The notes beneath the pieces are model-generated. The model was not told where the DNA came from, made no database searches, and was given only the letters and a program-made list of their open reading frames with translations. DNA of 64,000 bases, taken from Collinsella aerofaciens. Lineage in GTDB: Bacteria; Actinomycetota; Coriobacteriia; Coriobacteriales; Coriobacteriaceae. Positions within the stretch are counted from its first letter, which is position 1, and the number at the start of each line of letters is the position of its first letter. Shown one piece after another: positions 53,520-62,728 of this stretch. Position numbers and translations under genes: made by a program. Location of the stretch: the NCBI RefSeq assembly GCF_028209395.1, contig NZ_JAQLDQ010000007.1:1-64000 (forward strand), written 5' to 3'.

Positions 53520-55190
53520 CTAGTGTCGGAGTCCCAGCAGGCCGCGGCCGCGATGACGGGCGTCGGCGTGCACCTGAGCGTGCGGACCGGCGGCCTTCAC
53601 GGACTCGGGCAGGTGCGAGTACTTCTTCTCGAAGTTCTCCTCGAACATCACGGCCAAGTTGTGCGCCGCCTCGTCGTAGCGCGCGGTGCTCTGCCAGTAC
53701 TGGCGCGGCACCAGGATGCCGTCGGGCACGCCGTGGCACGTGGTGGGAATGTCGACGTTAAAGATATCATCGTGGACGAACTCGCTGTCCTCGATGGTAC
53801 CGTCGAGGGCGCGGGCCACCAGGGCGCGCGTGTAGGCAAGCTCGATGCGATGGCCCACGCCGTAGCCGCCGCCAATCCAGCCGGTGTTGACCAGGTACAC
53901 ACGCGTGCGGCCGTCGGCGATGCGCTCACCGAGCATCTTGGCATAGACCATGGGGTCGAGCGGCATAAACGGCTCGCCAAACAGCGAAGAGAACGTGGGC
54001 GTGGGCTCGGTGACGCCGACCTCGGTGCCGGGGATCTTGGCCGTAAAGCCCGTCACAAAGTGATACATGGCGGCGTCGGCCGTCAGGCGCGAGATGGGCG
54101 GCAGCACGCCAAAGGCGTCGCAGGTCAAAAACAGCACGACGCTCGGAGTGGTGCCCATACCCTTGGTCCACGCGTTGGGAATGTGCTCCACAGGGTAGGC
54201 CACGCGCGTGTTGTGCGTGACCGAGACGTCATCGTAGTTGGGCTTGCGGCTCTCGTCGAGCACCACGTTTTCGCAGATCGCGCCAAAGCGGACGGCGTTG
54301 AAGATCTCAGGCTCGTGGAACGCGTCCAGGCCCTCGCATTTGGCGTAGCAGCCACCCTCGATGTTGAAGATGCCCATGTCGGACCAACCGTGCTCGTCGT
54401 CGCCGATCAGTAGGCGCGTGGGGTTGGCCGAAAGCGTGGTCTTGCCGGTGCCAGACAGGCCAAAGAACACGGCGGTCTCGTGCGTGACAGGATCCATGCT
54501 GGCCGAGCAGTGCATGGGCAGCACGTCGTCCTCTACGGGCAGCAGGTAGTTCATGACGCTGAAGATGGACTTTTTGATCTCACCGGAGTAACCGGTGCCG
54601 GCAACCAGAATCACGCGCTCCTGGAAGTTGATGACCACGGCGGCGCTGGAGTTGAGGCCCTTAATGGCGGGATCGCACTGGTAGCCGGGAGCGGCGAGCA
54701 CGCAAAAGTCCGGCTCACCGGTGCGCGCAATTTCGCGAGCGAGCGGGCGAGCGAGCATCTGCTTAATAAAGAGCGCCTGGCTGGCACGTTCGCAGGCGAC
54801 AAGCAGGCGACGTGTATGGTTGCGATCGGCACCGGCCATACCGCGCGTGACGAAAACATCGCGCTCGTTGAGGTAGTTGACGATACCGGCCTTGATGGTC
54901 TCGTAGCTCTCGATCGAAAGCGGTCGGTTGACGGCGCCCCAGGCGATCTTGTCGTGCACGTCGGGCGTGTCGACGATAAAGCGGTCGTTGGGCGAACGGC
55001 CGGTGCGCTCCCCCGTCTCGATCACGAGTGCGCCATTGGATGCCATGCGGCCTTCTTCGCGGCGGATGGCGTGCTCGACGAGCTCCGCGGCGGGTAGATC
55101 GACCAGCAGACGGGGCTGATTCTCGGCAGGATCTTCGACCAGCGTAAGACCAAAGTTGGACAAAACTTCTGCAGGGGTAACACCTGGCAT
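53520..55190 (-). CDS. pckA: Phosphoenolpyruvate carboxykinase (ATP)
   Basis: 556 residues. P-loop GLSGTGKTTLSA (from 244), IGDDEHGW metal-binding block, NIEGGCYAKCEGL, and RSPNDRFIVD near the N-terminus identify the ATP-dependent enzyme. In gut anaerobes it often runs toward oxaloacetate, fixing CO2 for fermentation to succinate. AAAGGAGG precedes ATG 55190. The last 20 residues are His/Arg-rich (RHRGRGLLGLRH), beyond the usual end. Confidence 0.95.
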   Translation of the reverse strand: MPGVTPAEVLSNFGLTLVEDPAENQPRLLVDLPAAELVEHAIRREEGRMASNGALVIETGERTGRSPNDRFIVDTPDVHDKIAWGAVNRPLSIESYETIKAGIVNYLNERDVFVTRGMAGADRNHTRRLLVACERASQALFIKQMLARPLAREIARTGEPDFCVLAAPGYQCDPAIKGLNSSAAVVINFQERVILVAGTGYSGEIKKSIFSVMNYLLPVEDDVLPMHCSASMDPVTHETAVFFGLSGTGKTTLSANPTRLLIGDDEHGWSDMGIFNIEGGCYAKCEGLDAFHEPEIFNAVRFGAICENVVLDESRKPNYDDVSVTHNTRVAYPVEHIPNAWTKGMGTTPSVVLFLTCDAFGVLPPISRLTADAAMYHFVTGFTAKIPGTEVGVTEPTPTFSSLFGEPFMPLDPMVYAKMLGERIADGRTRVYLVNTGWIGGGYGVGHRIELAYTRALVARALDGTIEDSEFVHDDIFNVDIPTTCHGVPDGILVPRQYWQSTARYDEAAHNLAVMFEENFEKKYSHLPESVKAAGPHAQVHADARHRGRGLLGLRH

Positions 55191-55541
55191 GGGGCCTCCT
55201 TTAAAAGCGCGACACGTGGACGCGGCACGCACTTTACTCACGTAAAGCCCGTTGTACCCGATATGCAAAAACGTTTTTGCGGCAACGGCGAAGCGCCCGC
55301 CCAACGGTCAAAAATCGCAGGCAAGCGGCCTAGTCGTTAGGGACACTCTTGAACAGGCAACATTCAAGGAGTGTCCCCGGATGCCGGCACTTAGGGACGT
55401 TCCCAAAGTGCCGGCACATAAGGAACGTCCCCAAATGCGTCTACTGAATGGCGCCGCCGAAATTATCGAACAACCTGTTCAAAAACACGACCGAACACCG
55501 TCGCGTCTATACTAGAGCGTAGCAATAGAAAGGACTCCGCT
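55191..55541. other. Divergent intergenic region pckA-flippase
   Basis: 351 bp with no gene. Contains the second-family palindromes (55340-55434) and TATACT at about 55508-55513, a possible -10 box for the gene starting at 55542. Confidence 0.45.
55340..55434. repeat. Second-family palindromic repeats, copy 2
   Basis: Three interlocking palindromes: GGGACACTC-TTGAA (55340-55353) with TTCAAGGAGTGTCCC (55363-55377); TGCCGGCACTT (55382-55392) with AAGTGCCGGCA (55406-55416); and GACGTTCC (55396-55403) with GGAACGTC (55422-55429). Parts recur at 42565-42610. Confidence 0.7.
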
Positions 55542-57116
55542 TTGAGCATCACGCCCATCGATAGCATTCGCCGCGCCATCGCCCGCCGCAATGGCGTCAC
55601 CGACCCCACCGTATCGGACGGGGCGCACGGACAGGGCGGACGCATCGAGAACGGCCTGTTCCCCGCATCGCACACCGCCGAGGAGCTCGCACGAATCCAA
55701 GAGCTAAGCCAGCGTAACGCCGGCGGTCCCGACAGCAGCCAGGCCACACGCCGTCGCCGCGAGCGCAATCGCCAGCCCGGCCCCATCCACCGCATGGTCA
55801 ATGCCTGGTGGAACCGCCTGCTCGGAGCCGTCTACGGCGGCGGCTTCTCCACGCAAGAAGCCGAGTACGAAGATCACGCCACCCGTCGCGACTACCTTTG
55901 GAATACCCTGGGCACCGCCGTGTGGGGCATGGCGTTTCCGTTGCTCACCATCGTGTCCACACAGCTCGCGGGCGCCGAGGAGGCTGGCAAATTCTCCATC
56001 GCCTTTGTCACCGGCACGCTCATCATGATCGCGTGCAACTACGGCGTGCGCAATTTCCAGGTCTCGGACATCGACGAAAAGACGTCCTTTGCCTCTTACC
56101 AGCTCAACCGCTGGCTCTGCGGAGCGCTCGCGCTGGCATGCGGCCTGGTATACAGCAGCGCCCGCGGCTACGATGCGCAGATGGCCACGATCGGCCTGGG
56201 CGTCTACCTCTATAAGGTGATCGACGGCATCGCCGACGTGTACGAGGGCCGCCTGCAGCAGGCCGACAAGCTCTATTTGGCCGGCATGAGCCAAACGCTG
56301 CGTTCCGCCGGCGTCATCGCGGTCTTTAGCGTGGCACTGTTCCTCACGCGCAGCATGCCCATCGCGGCCATGGCCATGGGTGTCACCGCCATCGCCTCGC
56401 TCGTGCTGGTCACCGCGCCGCTTGCCCTGCTCGAGACCGAAAAATCGCGCCACGTGAGCCTGCGCGAGGTCGGCCACCTGTTTGTCCAGTGCGCCCCGCT
56501 CTTTGGTGCACTGTTCCTGTTCAACCTTATTGAGAGCATGCCCAAGTTTGTGATGGAAGGCACGCTGGCATACAAATATCAGCTGTACTTTAATGCCCTG
56601 TTCTTTCCGGCGCAGGCTATTTTGCTGAGCATTGGATTTATCTATAAACCGCAGCTCCTGCGCTTGTCGAGCATTTGGGCTAATCCTCGCAAGCGTCGTC
56701 GCTTTGACCTGATTATTGTTGCCGTTATGGCGCTGATCGCGGTCATCACCGGCGTGTGCGCCGCATTTATGGCAGGTCCCGGTATTCCCCTCATGAGCTT
56801 TATGTACGGCCTCAGCTTTGAACGCTACCGTACGCTGGCGCTGCTGATGGTCGTCGCCGGCGGCGTAACCGCGGCCATCGATTTTATCTACGCCATTATC
56901 ACGGTGCTGCGCCACGCTGGAGACGTCACCAAGATCTACCTGATCTGCTTTGCCGTGAGCGTGGTGCTCCCGGTGATCCTGATCAACCTGCTGGGTCTGA
57001 TGGGCGCCGTGGTGAGCTACCTAGCCATCATGGCCCTACTCCTGGTGCTGCTGATTATCGAATACGCCCACATCCGCCAACGCATCGAGCGCGACCGCAA
57101 CCCGTACGGCGCCTAA
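55542..57116 (+). CDS. Polysaccharide flippase-like membrane protein
   Basis: 524 residues. A ~120-residue Arg-rich cytoplasmic N-terminus (SQATRRRRERNRQPG) precedes about twelve to fourteen membrane helices in a Wzx/MATE-like pattern, beginning YLWNTLGTAVWGMAFPLLTI. Wzx-type proteins move lipid-linked glycan units across the membrane; the match is by topology and general pattern only. The start is TTG 55542 with GAAAGGA upstream and no alternative ATG nearby. Likely partner of the glycosyltransferase locus. Confidence 0.68.
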   Translation: MSITPIDSIRRAIARRNGVTDPTVSDGAHGQGGRIENGLFPASHTAEELARIQELSQRNAGGPDSSQATRRRRERNRQPGPIHRMVNAWWNRLLGAVYGGGFSTQEAEYEDHATRRDYLWNTLGTAVWGMAFPLLTIVSTQLAGAEEAGKFSIAFVTGTLIMIACNYGVRNFQVSDIDEKTSFASYQLNRWLCGALALACGLVYSSARGYDAQMATIGLGVYLYKVIDGIADVYEGRLQQADKLYLAGMSQTLRSAGVIAVFSVALFLTRSMPIAAMAMGVTAIASLVLVTAPLALLETEKSRHVSLREVGHLFVQCAPLFGALFLFNLIESMPKFVMEGTLAYKYQLYFNALFFPAQAILLSIGFIYKPQLLRLSSIWANPRKRRRFDLIIVAVMALIAVITGVCAAFMAGPGIPLMSFMYGLSFERYRTLALLMVVAGGVTAAIDFIYAIITVLRHAGDVTKIYLICFAVSVVLPVILINLLGLMGAVVSYLAIMALLLVLLIIEYAHIRQRIERDRNPYGA

Positions 57117-57163
57117 TTGGCGCAATGGGGGGTCTCGTTGCGGACGATTTGCGACACGCAAAA

Positions 57164-57286
57164 CTAAGTGAGTAGACTTTTGCCGAATCCCTGACCACAC
57201 CGGCAAAACACAAGTCAGTGACCTGCGGTTTTGTTGAGGCAAATTTGCCGGCTGCTCGGCATTTCCAAAAAAGTCTACTCACTTAG
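57164..57286. repeat. 123-bp element with 18-bp inverted repeats (element B)
   Basis: Perfect arms CTAAGTGAGTAGACTTTT (57164-57181) and complement (57269-57286). The interior holds ACCTGCGGTTTT (57221-57232), the exact reverse complement of the 12-mer inside element A. Non-coding; the interior has further short pairings. Confidence 0.78.
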
Positions 57287-57301
57287 CCAGCGGACAGCCA
57301 A

Positions 57302-57346
57302 AAAAGAACCGTCGCAACGTCGTTTGACTCCGTTGCGACGGTTTTT
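57302..57346. terminator. Bidirectional terminator
   Basis: AAAAAGAACCGTCGCAACG and CGTTGCGACGGTTTTT form a 13-bp GC-rich stem with A/T flanks, between the convergent flippase-like and phosphoesterase genes. Confidence 0.85.
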
Positions 57347-57471
57347 CGAGCATTTTCGCACTGCCGAGGACGCAGACGCTCCTCATTTCTCGCGCTTACC
57401 GAGCAAGAAAGCGCTATTCTCCGAAAGTAGTCAAAAAAGCTCCGTCCCAAATTAGCTACCACTTGCACCGA

Positions 57472-58311
57472 TTATTCGCCCGGGTTGATGTTCGCGTAGA
57501 ACTCCGCCCCATCATCGAGCCGCAGGATCCCGACGCGGCCGAACTCGGAGCCGGTGGCGGCGGCGCAGTCGATATCGATGCGATCGGGCACGCCGGCGGT
57601 ATCCTCGCCACCCAGGCGCACGATCTGCCCGCGGCCCGACTCCTCATCGAGCCCCGCAAGACCACCGACCTCGCAATAACGCCCGAGCGACACCGTTGGC
57701 GTGTGACCGCTCACCACGACCGGACCCTTGCCCTCGGCAGAAAGCAGCCCGGTCGGCGCATCCCAATAGCCGTGACGAATCCACAGCAGGTCATCGGCCG
57801 ACTGCACCGCGAGCATCTGCTGCAGCAGCTCGCGATCGGCACCCACCGCTCCAACGCCATCGGCACAATCGACGCCATGCTCAAGCAAAAACGCGCGCGC
57901 CGCCTTCATCTCGATCCCAGCATGTACCAGCAGATACGGGCGCTCCTCGGTCTCGGCCACCGCGTAGAGCGGCAGCGCGGCCATCCATCGCACGAGCTCC
58001 TCGTATGCGTCAAATTCCATGTCGTTGAGCTGCTCGCGCGTCGTCCAGCCACCGTTGATATCCCAGGTCTCGGCATCGAGCGGATCCTGGCTAATGATGG
58101 CATCGAGCATGATCTGCTCGTGATTACCCTTGAGAACGCGGGCGTTAGGCAGCGAGCGCACGAGCTTAATAACGCCGACCGGATCGGGCCCGCGATCGAT
58201 CATGTCGCCCAGCACGTACAGCGTGTCGTCGGACGTCAACGAGATCTTAGACAGGGCCTCGTCAAGCGCATGCACGTGTCCGTGAGCATCAGATGTCACA
58301 TAGATCGCCAT
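57472..58311 (-). CDS. Metallophosphoesterase (PrpE/ApaH-like serine/threonine phosphatase family)
   Basis: 279 residues. The five metal-site motifs are in order: DAHGH (8-12), GDMIDRG (35-41), GNHE (62-65), LLVHAG and VSGHTP. This is the calcineurin-like set of PPP phosphatases and diadenosine tetraphosphatases; the substrate is not clear. Cytosolic. Confidence 0.88.
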   Translation of the reverse strand: MAIYVTSDAHGHVHALDEALSKISLTSDDTLYVLGDMIDRGPDPVGVIKLVRSLPNARVLKGNHEQIMLDAIISQDPLDAETWDINGGWTTREQLNDMEFDAYEELVRWMAALPLYAVAETEERPYLLVHAGIEMKAARAFLLEHGVDCADGVGAVGADRELLQQMLAVQSADDLLWIRHGYWDAPTGLLSAEGKGPVVVSGHTPTVSLGRYCEVGGLAGLDEESGRGQIVRLGGEDTAGVPDRIDIDCAAATGSEFGRVGILRLDDGAEFYANINPGE

Positions 58312-58564
58312 GGAACGCCTCTCCTTGCATTGCGGCCAAAGCCCGGCGCCGCAACTAAAACTTCAAGTTGAACTTAAACGTTACCCATTGTACTCCGTTG
58401 CAATAAAGCTGGAAAGGGTTTCCGAGCAGAGGCAAAGACGGCAGCCGTCTATGACGATATCGCGCACGCCCGCAATTCAACCCCATAAACCCACCATCTT
58501 TGGGTACAAATAACCGCAGACAACTAACCGTGCCACGCCAACCACCCAGGAGCGGACACCATCC
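58312..58564. other. Leader region of the K+/H+ antiporter gene
   Basis: 253 bp without a gene. Contains small hairpins GACGGCAGCCGTC (about 58437-58449) and ACCCACCATCTTTGGGT (about 58489-58505). A regulatory leader is possible, but I could not match a known riboswitch. Confidence 0.35.
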
Positions 58565-60166
58565 ATGAACCAGATCCTTCTTTTTATCGGCCTCGTCATC
58601 ATTTTGTGCCTGACCATCAAACCCGTCGGCAAAAAGCTCCCCTTCCCCACCCTGCTTATCTTTATCGCGCTCGGCATGCTGTTGGGCGTCAACGGCCCGG
58701 CGCATATCGACTTTAGCGACTACGCACTCACCGAAACCGTCTGCAGCACGGCGCTATTGTTCATCATGTTCTACGGCGGCTTTAACACCAACATAGACCG
58801 CGCCAAGCCCGTCGCCGCGCCGGCGGTGCTGCTGAGCACGCTCGGCGTCGTCATCACCGCAGGCATCACCGGCGTGTTCGCCCACTTTGTGCTGGGCTTC
58901 GACTGGATCGGCGGCCTGCTGCTGGGATCGGTCGTGGCGTCCACCGACGCGGCCAGCGTCTTTAGCGTTCTGCGCGAGCACAGCCTTTCGCTGAGGGGCG
59001 GCACCGACTCGCTGCTCGAGGTCGAATCGGGCTCCAACGACCCCGTCGCCTACATGCTCACCGCCGTGCTCGCGACCCTCGCGGCGGGCGGCAATATCGA
59101 CATTCCCGTGCTGCTGACCAAGCAGATCATCCTGGGCGTGGGGTTGGGCCTTGCCATCGGCTGGACATCCAGCCGTCTGATTGAGCGCGCACACGCAACG
59201 GCCGAAGGCGCGCAGACCATCTTCTTGTTCGCCGTGGCCATCGTCGCCTACGCGCTGCCGAGCTACCTGGGCGGCAACGGCTTTTTGGCCGTATACCTTG
59301 CAGGCATTGTGCTGGGCGCAAGCGACATCACCGGTAAGGTCGAGATGGCGCACTTCTTCGACACCCTCACCGAGATGGCAGAGATGACCATCTTCTTCTT
59401 GCTCGGCCTGCTCGTAACGCCCGCACGCCTGCCGCAGATGCTGCTGCCGGGCCTGGCGCTCATGGCGTTCATGCTCTTCGTGAGCCGCCCCATCGCCGTC
59501 GGCGTGCTCCTAGCGCCCTTTAAGACGAATCCCAGCCAGGTCGCGCTCGTAAGCTGGGCGGGCCTGCGCGGAGCAGCTTCGGTCGTCTTTAGTCTCTTTG
59601 CCGTGGTGGCCGGCGTTCCCGGCGGACACGACCTATTTGACCTGGTGTTTGTGATTGCCGCGTCGAGCATCGTGGTGCAGGGCTCGCTGCTGCCGGCGGT
59701 GGCGAAGAAGCTCGATATGATCGATGCGACCGGCGACGTGCGCCGCACCTTTAACGACTACCGCGACGAGGACGGCATGTCGTTTGTAAAGCTCAAGGTG
59801 GGCGCTGGCCATCCGTTTGCCGGACGCTCGCTCGCGGACATTGGCAGCGCGACGGACATGCTCGTGGTCCTGGTGCTGCGCGACGGGGCGCATCCGGTAC
59901 TGCCCAATGGCGACACCGTGATCCAGGAAGGCGATCTGCTGGTGATGGCCGCCCCAACGTTCGAAGAGCGTGCCGAGGTTACGCTGCGCGAGGTCACCGT
60001 GACGCCCCACGGTCGCCTGGCCGGTCAGCGCCTGCGCGACGTGCCGCAGGGCAAGCACCCGTTTATCGTGGTGATGCTCAAGCGCGACGGCCAAACCATC
60101 ATCCCCGATGGCAACACCCTAATATACGCCGGCGACGAAGCCGTCATCGCCACGCTAGCTTCCTAG
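58565..60166 (+). CDS. K+/H+ antiporter of the NhaP2/CvrA type
   Basis: 533 residues. About twelve membrane helices carry CPA1 features (VVASTDAASVFSVLR, ESGSNDPVAYMLT, WAGLRGAASVVFSLF). Two C-terminal TrkA-C-like ligand-binding domains follow (about residues 400-530), the architecture of NhaP2/CvrA, which exchanges K+ for protons and may be nucleotide-regulated. CAGGAG lies upstream of ATG 58565. Confidence 0.9.
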   Translation: MNQILLFIGLVIILCLTIKPVGKKLPFPTLLIFIALGMLLGVNGPAHIDFSDYALTETVCSTALLFIMFYGGFNTNIDRAKPVAAPAVLLSTLGVVITAGITGVFAHFVLGFDWIGGLLLGSVVASTDAASVFSVLREHSLSLRGGTDSLLEVESGSNDPVAYMLTAVLATLAAGGNIDIPVLLTKQIILGVGLGLAIGWTSSRLIERAHATAEGAQTIFLFAVAIVAYALPSYLGGNGFLAVYLAGIVLGASDITGKVEMAHFFDTLTEMAEMTIFFLLGLLVTPARLPQMLLPGLALMAFMLFVSRPIAVGVLLAPFKTNPSQVALVSWAGLRGAASVVFSLFAVVAGVPGGHDLFDLVFVIAASSIVVQGSLLPAVAKKLDMIDATGDVRRTFNDYRDEDGMSFVKLKVGAGHPFAGRSLADIGSATDMLVVLVLRDGAHPVLPNGDTVIQEGDLLVMAAPTFEERAEVTLREVTVTPHGRLAGQRLRDVPQGKHPFIVVMLKRDGQTIIPDGNTLIYAGDEAVIATLAS

Positions 60167-60187
60167 CAGCCCGTCCCTCTTCAGCTA

Positions 60188-60379
60188 CTAGCTGTCACCC
60201 ACAGCAAAGTCGCGGAGGTCGAGGCCTTCGCGTTCGGCTCGGGCTAGGAGCTCTTGGGGCGACTCGTCCTCGATATCCATCACGTCGAGCATGGCAGCGG
60301 GAAAGCCCACGCCAGCCGCGCTCCCCGCGTAGTCGAGCAAGCCCTCGCGCAGCTGGTCTACATCAACTTCAATCTTCAC
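60188..60379 (-). CDS. Small acidic protein of unknown function
   Basis: 63 residues from GTG 60379, which has an excellent GGAGG seven bases upstream. Sequence begins MKIEVDVDQLREGLLDY and ends LDLRDFAVGDS; acidic, probably helical, no cysteine and no membrane segment. It ends 21 bp from the antiporter stop in convergent orientation. A longer frame to 60559 runs across the promoter of the next gene and is not supported. Function unknown. Confidence 0.6.
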   Translation of the reverse strand: MKIEVDVDQLREGLLDYAGSAAGVGFPAAMLDVMDIEDESPQELLARAEREGLDLRDFAVGDS

Positions 60380-60491
60380 GGTGAATCCTCCTACCGGGCA
60401 ATCGCGGCCGGACAAACCGCACGTCCCAACTGATGTGCAATAAACTCCAGATACGGCCATAATAAAATAATGAACATCAGGGAGGTTACGG

Positions 60492-60851
60492 ATGATGGAC
60501 AAGCTCACTGCCATGACAGAACAAGTCAGAGATTTTTGTGATGCGCGCGATTGGCGCAAATATCACACTCCAAAGGAACTTGCCATCGGCATAGCGACAG
60601 AGTCCTCCGAACTCCTTCAGCTTTTCCGCTTTATGAGCGACAAGCGCATTGCAGAAATGTTCGATAGCCCTGATCAGCGCCAAGCCATCGAAGACGAAGT
60701 TGCCGACACGCTCCTCTTTCTCCTACGTTTCGCCGATCTAAACGGAATCGACCTCCCAAAGGCGCTCTCGTCCAAACTCAAACGCAACGGCGAGCGCTAT
60801 CCCGTCGACACCAGCTCCAGCGAATACAGAAAGGCGGCCCACCATGAGTAA
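60492..60851 (+). CDS. MazG-like nucleotide pyrophosphohydrolase
   Basis: 119 residues. ATESSELLQLFRF and DEVADTLLFLLRFADLNGID give the E-x2-E...E-x2-D Mg-binding set of all-alpha NTP pyrophosphatases (MazG/dCTPase fold). It should cleave a nucleoside triphosphate to monophosphate and pyrophosphate. GGGAGG precedes ATG 60492. It overlaps the next gene by eight bases, and the pair has lower GC than its neighbours. Confidence 0.85.
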   Translation: MMDKLTAMTEQVRDFCDARDWRKYHTPKELAIGIATESSELLQLFRFMSDKRIAEMFDSPDQRQAIEDEVADTLLFLLRFADLNGIDLPKALSSKLKRNGERYPVDTSSSEYRKAAHHE

Positions 60852-62586
60852 TGAGTTCGCCCTTCGACAATACACGCTTCCCCTCCCCCAACCCTTCGAG
60901 GCAAGCGAATCGCTGCAGGACTTTGGCACGCCAAAGCCCGGATTCCACCATGACGAGAGTTGGCCCGTTCTCTATATTCTGACCAACAGTAAAAACAAAA
61001 CGGCGTACATCGGTCAAACGACCAATTATCGACGCCGCATGAAGCAACACGCCGCAAACGTGGACAAAGACTTCGACCGGACCCTCCTGATTGACAATCC
61101 AACCTTCAATCAGTCAGCAACATTTGAGTTTGAGAATCGACTTATCGAGCTGTTCTGCGCTGACGAAAAATACCAGGTAACCAACGCCAACAATGGCTAT
61201 GCCCAGTTCGATTATTTTGAGCGACCTCAGTATCGCCAGAAGTTCAGAGACCTCTGGACAAAGCTTCGCGAAGAGAACTATGCGATCCACCCCATCGAAG
61301 AGCTCGAGAATACCGACCTGTTCAAATTCTCGCCCTTCAAAACGCTCACGCCCGATCAATACGAAACGATTGAGGCGATTTACAGGCGGCTCGAGCAAGA
61401 GCATGAAGACATTAAACACGGCGGTCCCAAGAAAGAGCGCGTAACCGTCGTGAACGGCGCGCCGGGAACAGGCAAAACAATCCTCGCCATCAGTCTCATG
61501 TTCAAAATCAAAAATGAGCCGAACCTTTCCGGTCTGCGGGTCGGCTTCGTGACGCCCATGGAGTCTCTGAGCAAGACGCTCAAAAAAATCACGCACTTCC
61601 TCCCCGGGTTAAAGCCCGGCGATATCCTGAGCCCCAACGACGTCACAAAAAACGATCGGTATGACGTCTTGCTTGTCGACGAGGCGCACCGACTGGGAAA
61701 CTACTTATCCGCCGGCGCCGGCATCGGAGCTTTCTACAACACATGTGAACGACTCAGCTTGCCGCGCACGAGCAGCCAGGTGGATTGGATTTTCAAATGC
61801 TGCGACAAGGCGTACCTGTTCTTTGACCCCAAACAGCAAGTCCGCGCATCGGGACTCAACCGAGATGGCCTTGAGCAGCGACTCAACCAACTCGAAGAAG
61901 CCGGCATCGAGACCGAAGAATTCAACTTGAGTACCCAAATGCGCGTGCGTGGCGGCGATGAGTACCTCGATTTTGTCTACGACCTGCTTGATAACAAAGC
62001 GTACATGCATGCCGGCATGAAGTTCAAAGCACTCTTTTCATAGGAGCCTTACGATTCGCGAGCCGGGGATCCGGACAGCGATATCCCCAGATACCAGTTT
62101 GGAATCGTCGACCGATTTGAGGACTTCTGCTCTCTGCAGCAAACCAAGGAAGAAGAAGTTGGTCTATCCCGCATGATGGCAGGCTTTGCGTGGAAGTGGG
62201 AAACGAAGAATAACAAAGATGCGTTCGATATCGTCATCGAGGGCATTCCCAAACGCTGGAACTCAACCCAGAAGGATTGGGTTAACTCCGCCAACGCCGT
62301 CAACGAAGTCGGATGCATTCATACGGTACAAGGCTACGACCTCAACTACGGATTCGTAATTCTGGGTCCCGACATTTACTACGATTCGAACAAAGATGCA
62401 GTCAACGTTAACAGGGCAAACTTCAAAGATGCCGTTGCCAAGAAAAAGGCAAGCGACGATGATCTGCAAAAGATCATCGTCAACGCCTACTACGTCCTCA
62501 TGACGCGCGGCATGTTAGGAACGTATCTCTATGTGTGCGACCCCGCGCTCAAAGAGTACCTGTCACGGTATATCCCGGCGATATAG
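60844..62586 (+). pseudogene. GIY-YIG / DUF2075 P-loop protein interrupted by one in-frame TAG
   Basis: One continuous frame of 581 codons broken only by TAG at codon 400 (62041-62043). The first 399 residues hold a GIY-YIG-like domain (WPVLYILTNSKNKTAYIGQT with RRRMKQH, about 40-70), Walker A NGAPGTGKT (about 203-211) and Walker B LLVDEAHRL. After the stop, the same frame continues with EEEVGLSRMMAGFAW, WNSTQKDWVNS, EVGCIHTVQGYDLNYGFVI and a normal end CDPALKEYLSRYIPAI, all typical of DUF2075 (COG3410) proteins. Either a recent nonsense mutation, a sequencing error, or readthrough. No other damage is visible, so the break is young. Function: nuclease-helicase-like, probably defence. Confidence 0.8.
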
Positions 62587-62728
62587 ACCTTGCGACCGCC
62601 CTCCCCCATGTAACCATCCTGTAAATCATAGCGGCGCACTCGAGTTTTACCGTGATGCGGTCGCGCCTAGCGCTCCACTGTGCTAAAGTATCCCGAACGT
62701 TCAAACGACTACGAGGGGGAACTAGAAG

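Larger units (their letters stand above)
57117..57471. other. Repeat-rich intergenic region
   Basis: 355 bp between convergent genes, without a gene. Holds element B (57164-57286), a terminator (57302-57346) and a remnant resembling one arm of element C (57430-57460). Confidence 0.5.

Noticed and set aside
58312..58564. c-di-AMP (ydaO) riboswitch before the K+/H+ antiporter
   Set aside because: The gene type made it worth checking, but the conserved ydaO blocks were not recognisable; only small hairpins are present.
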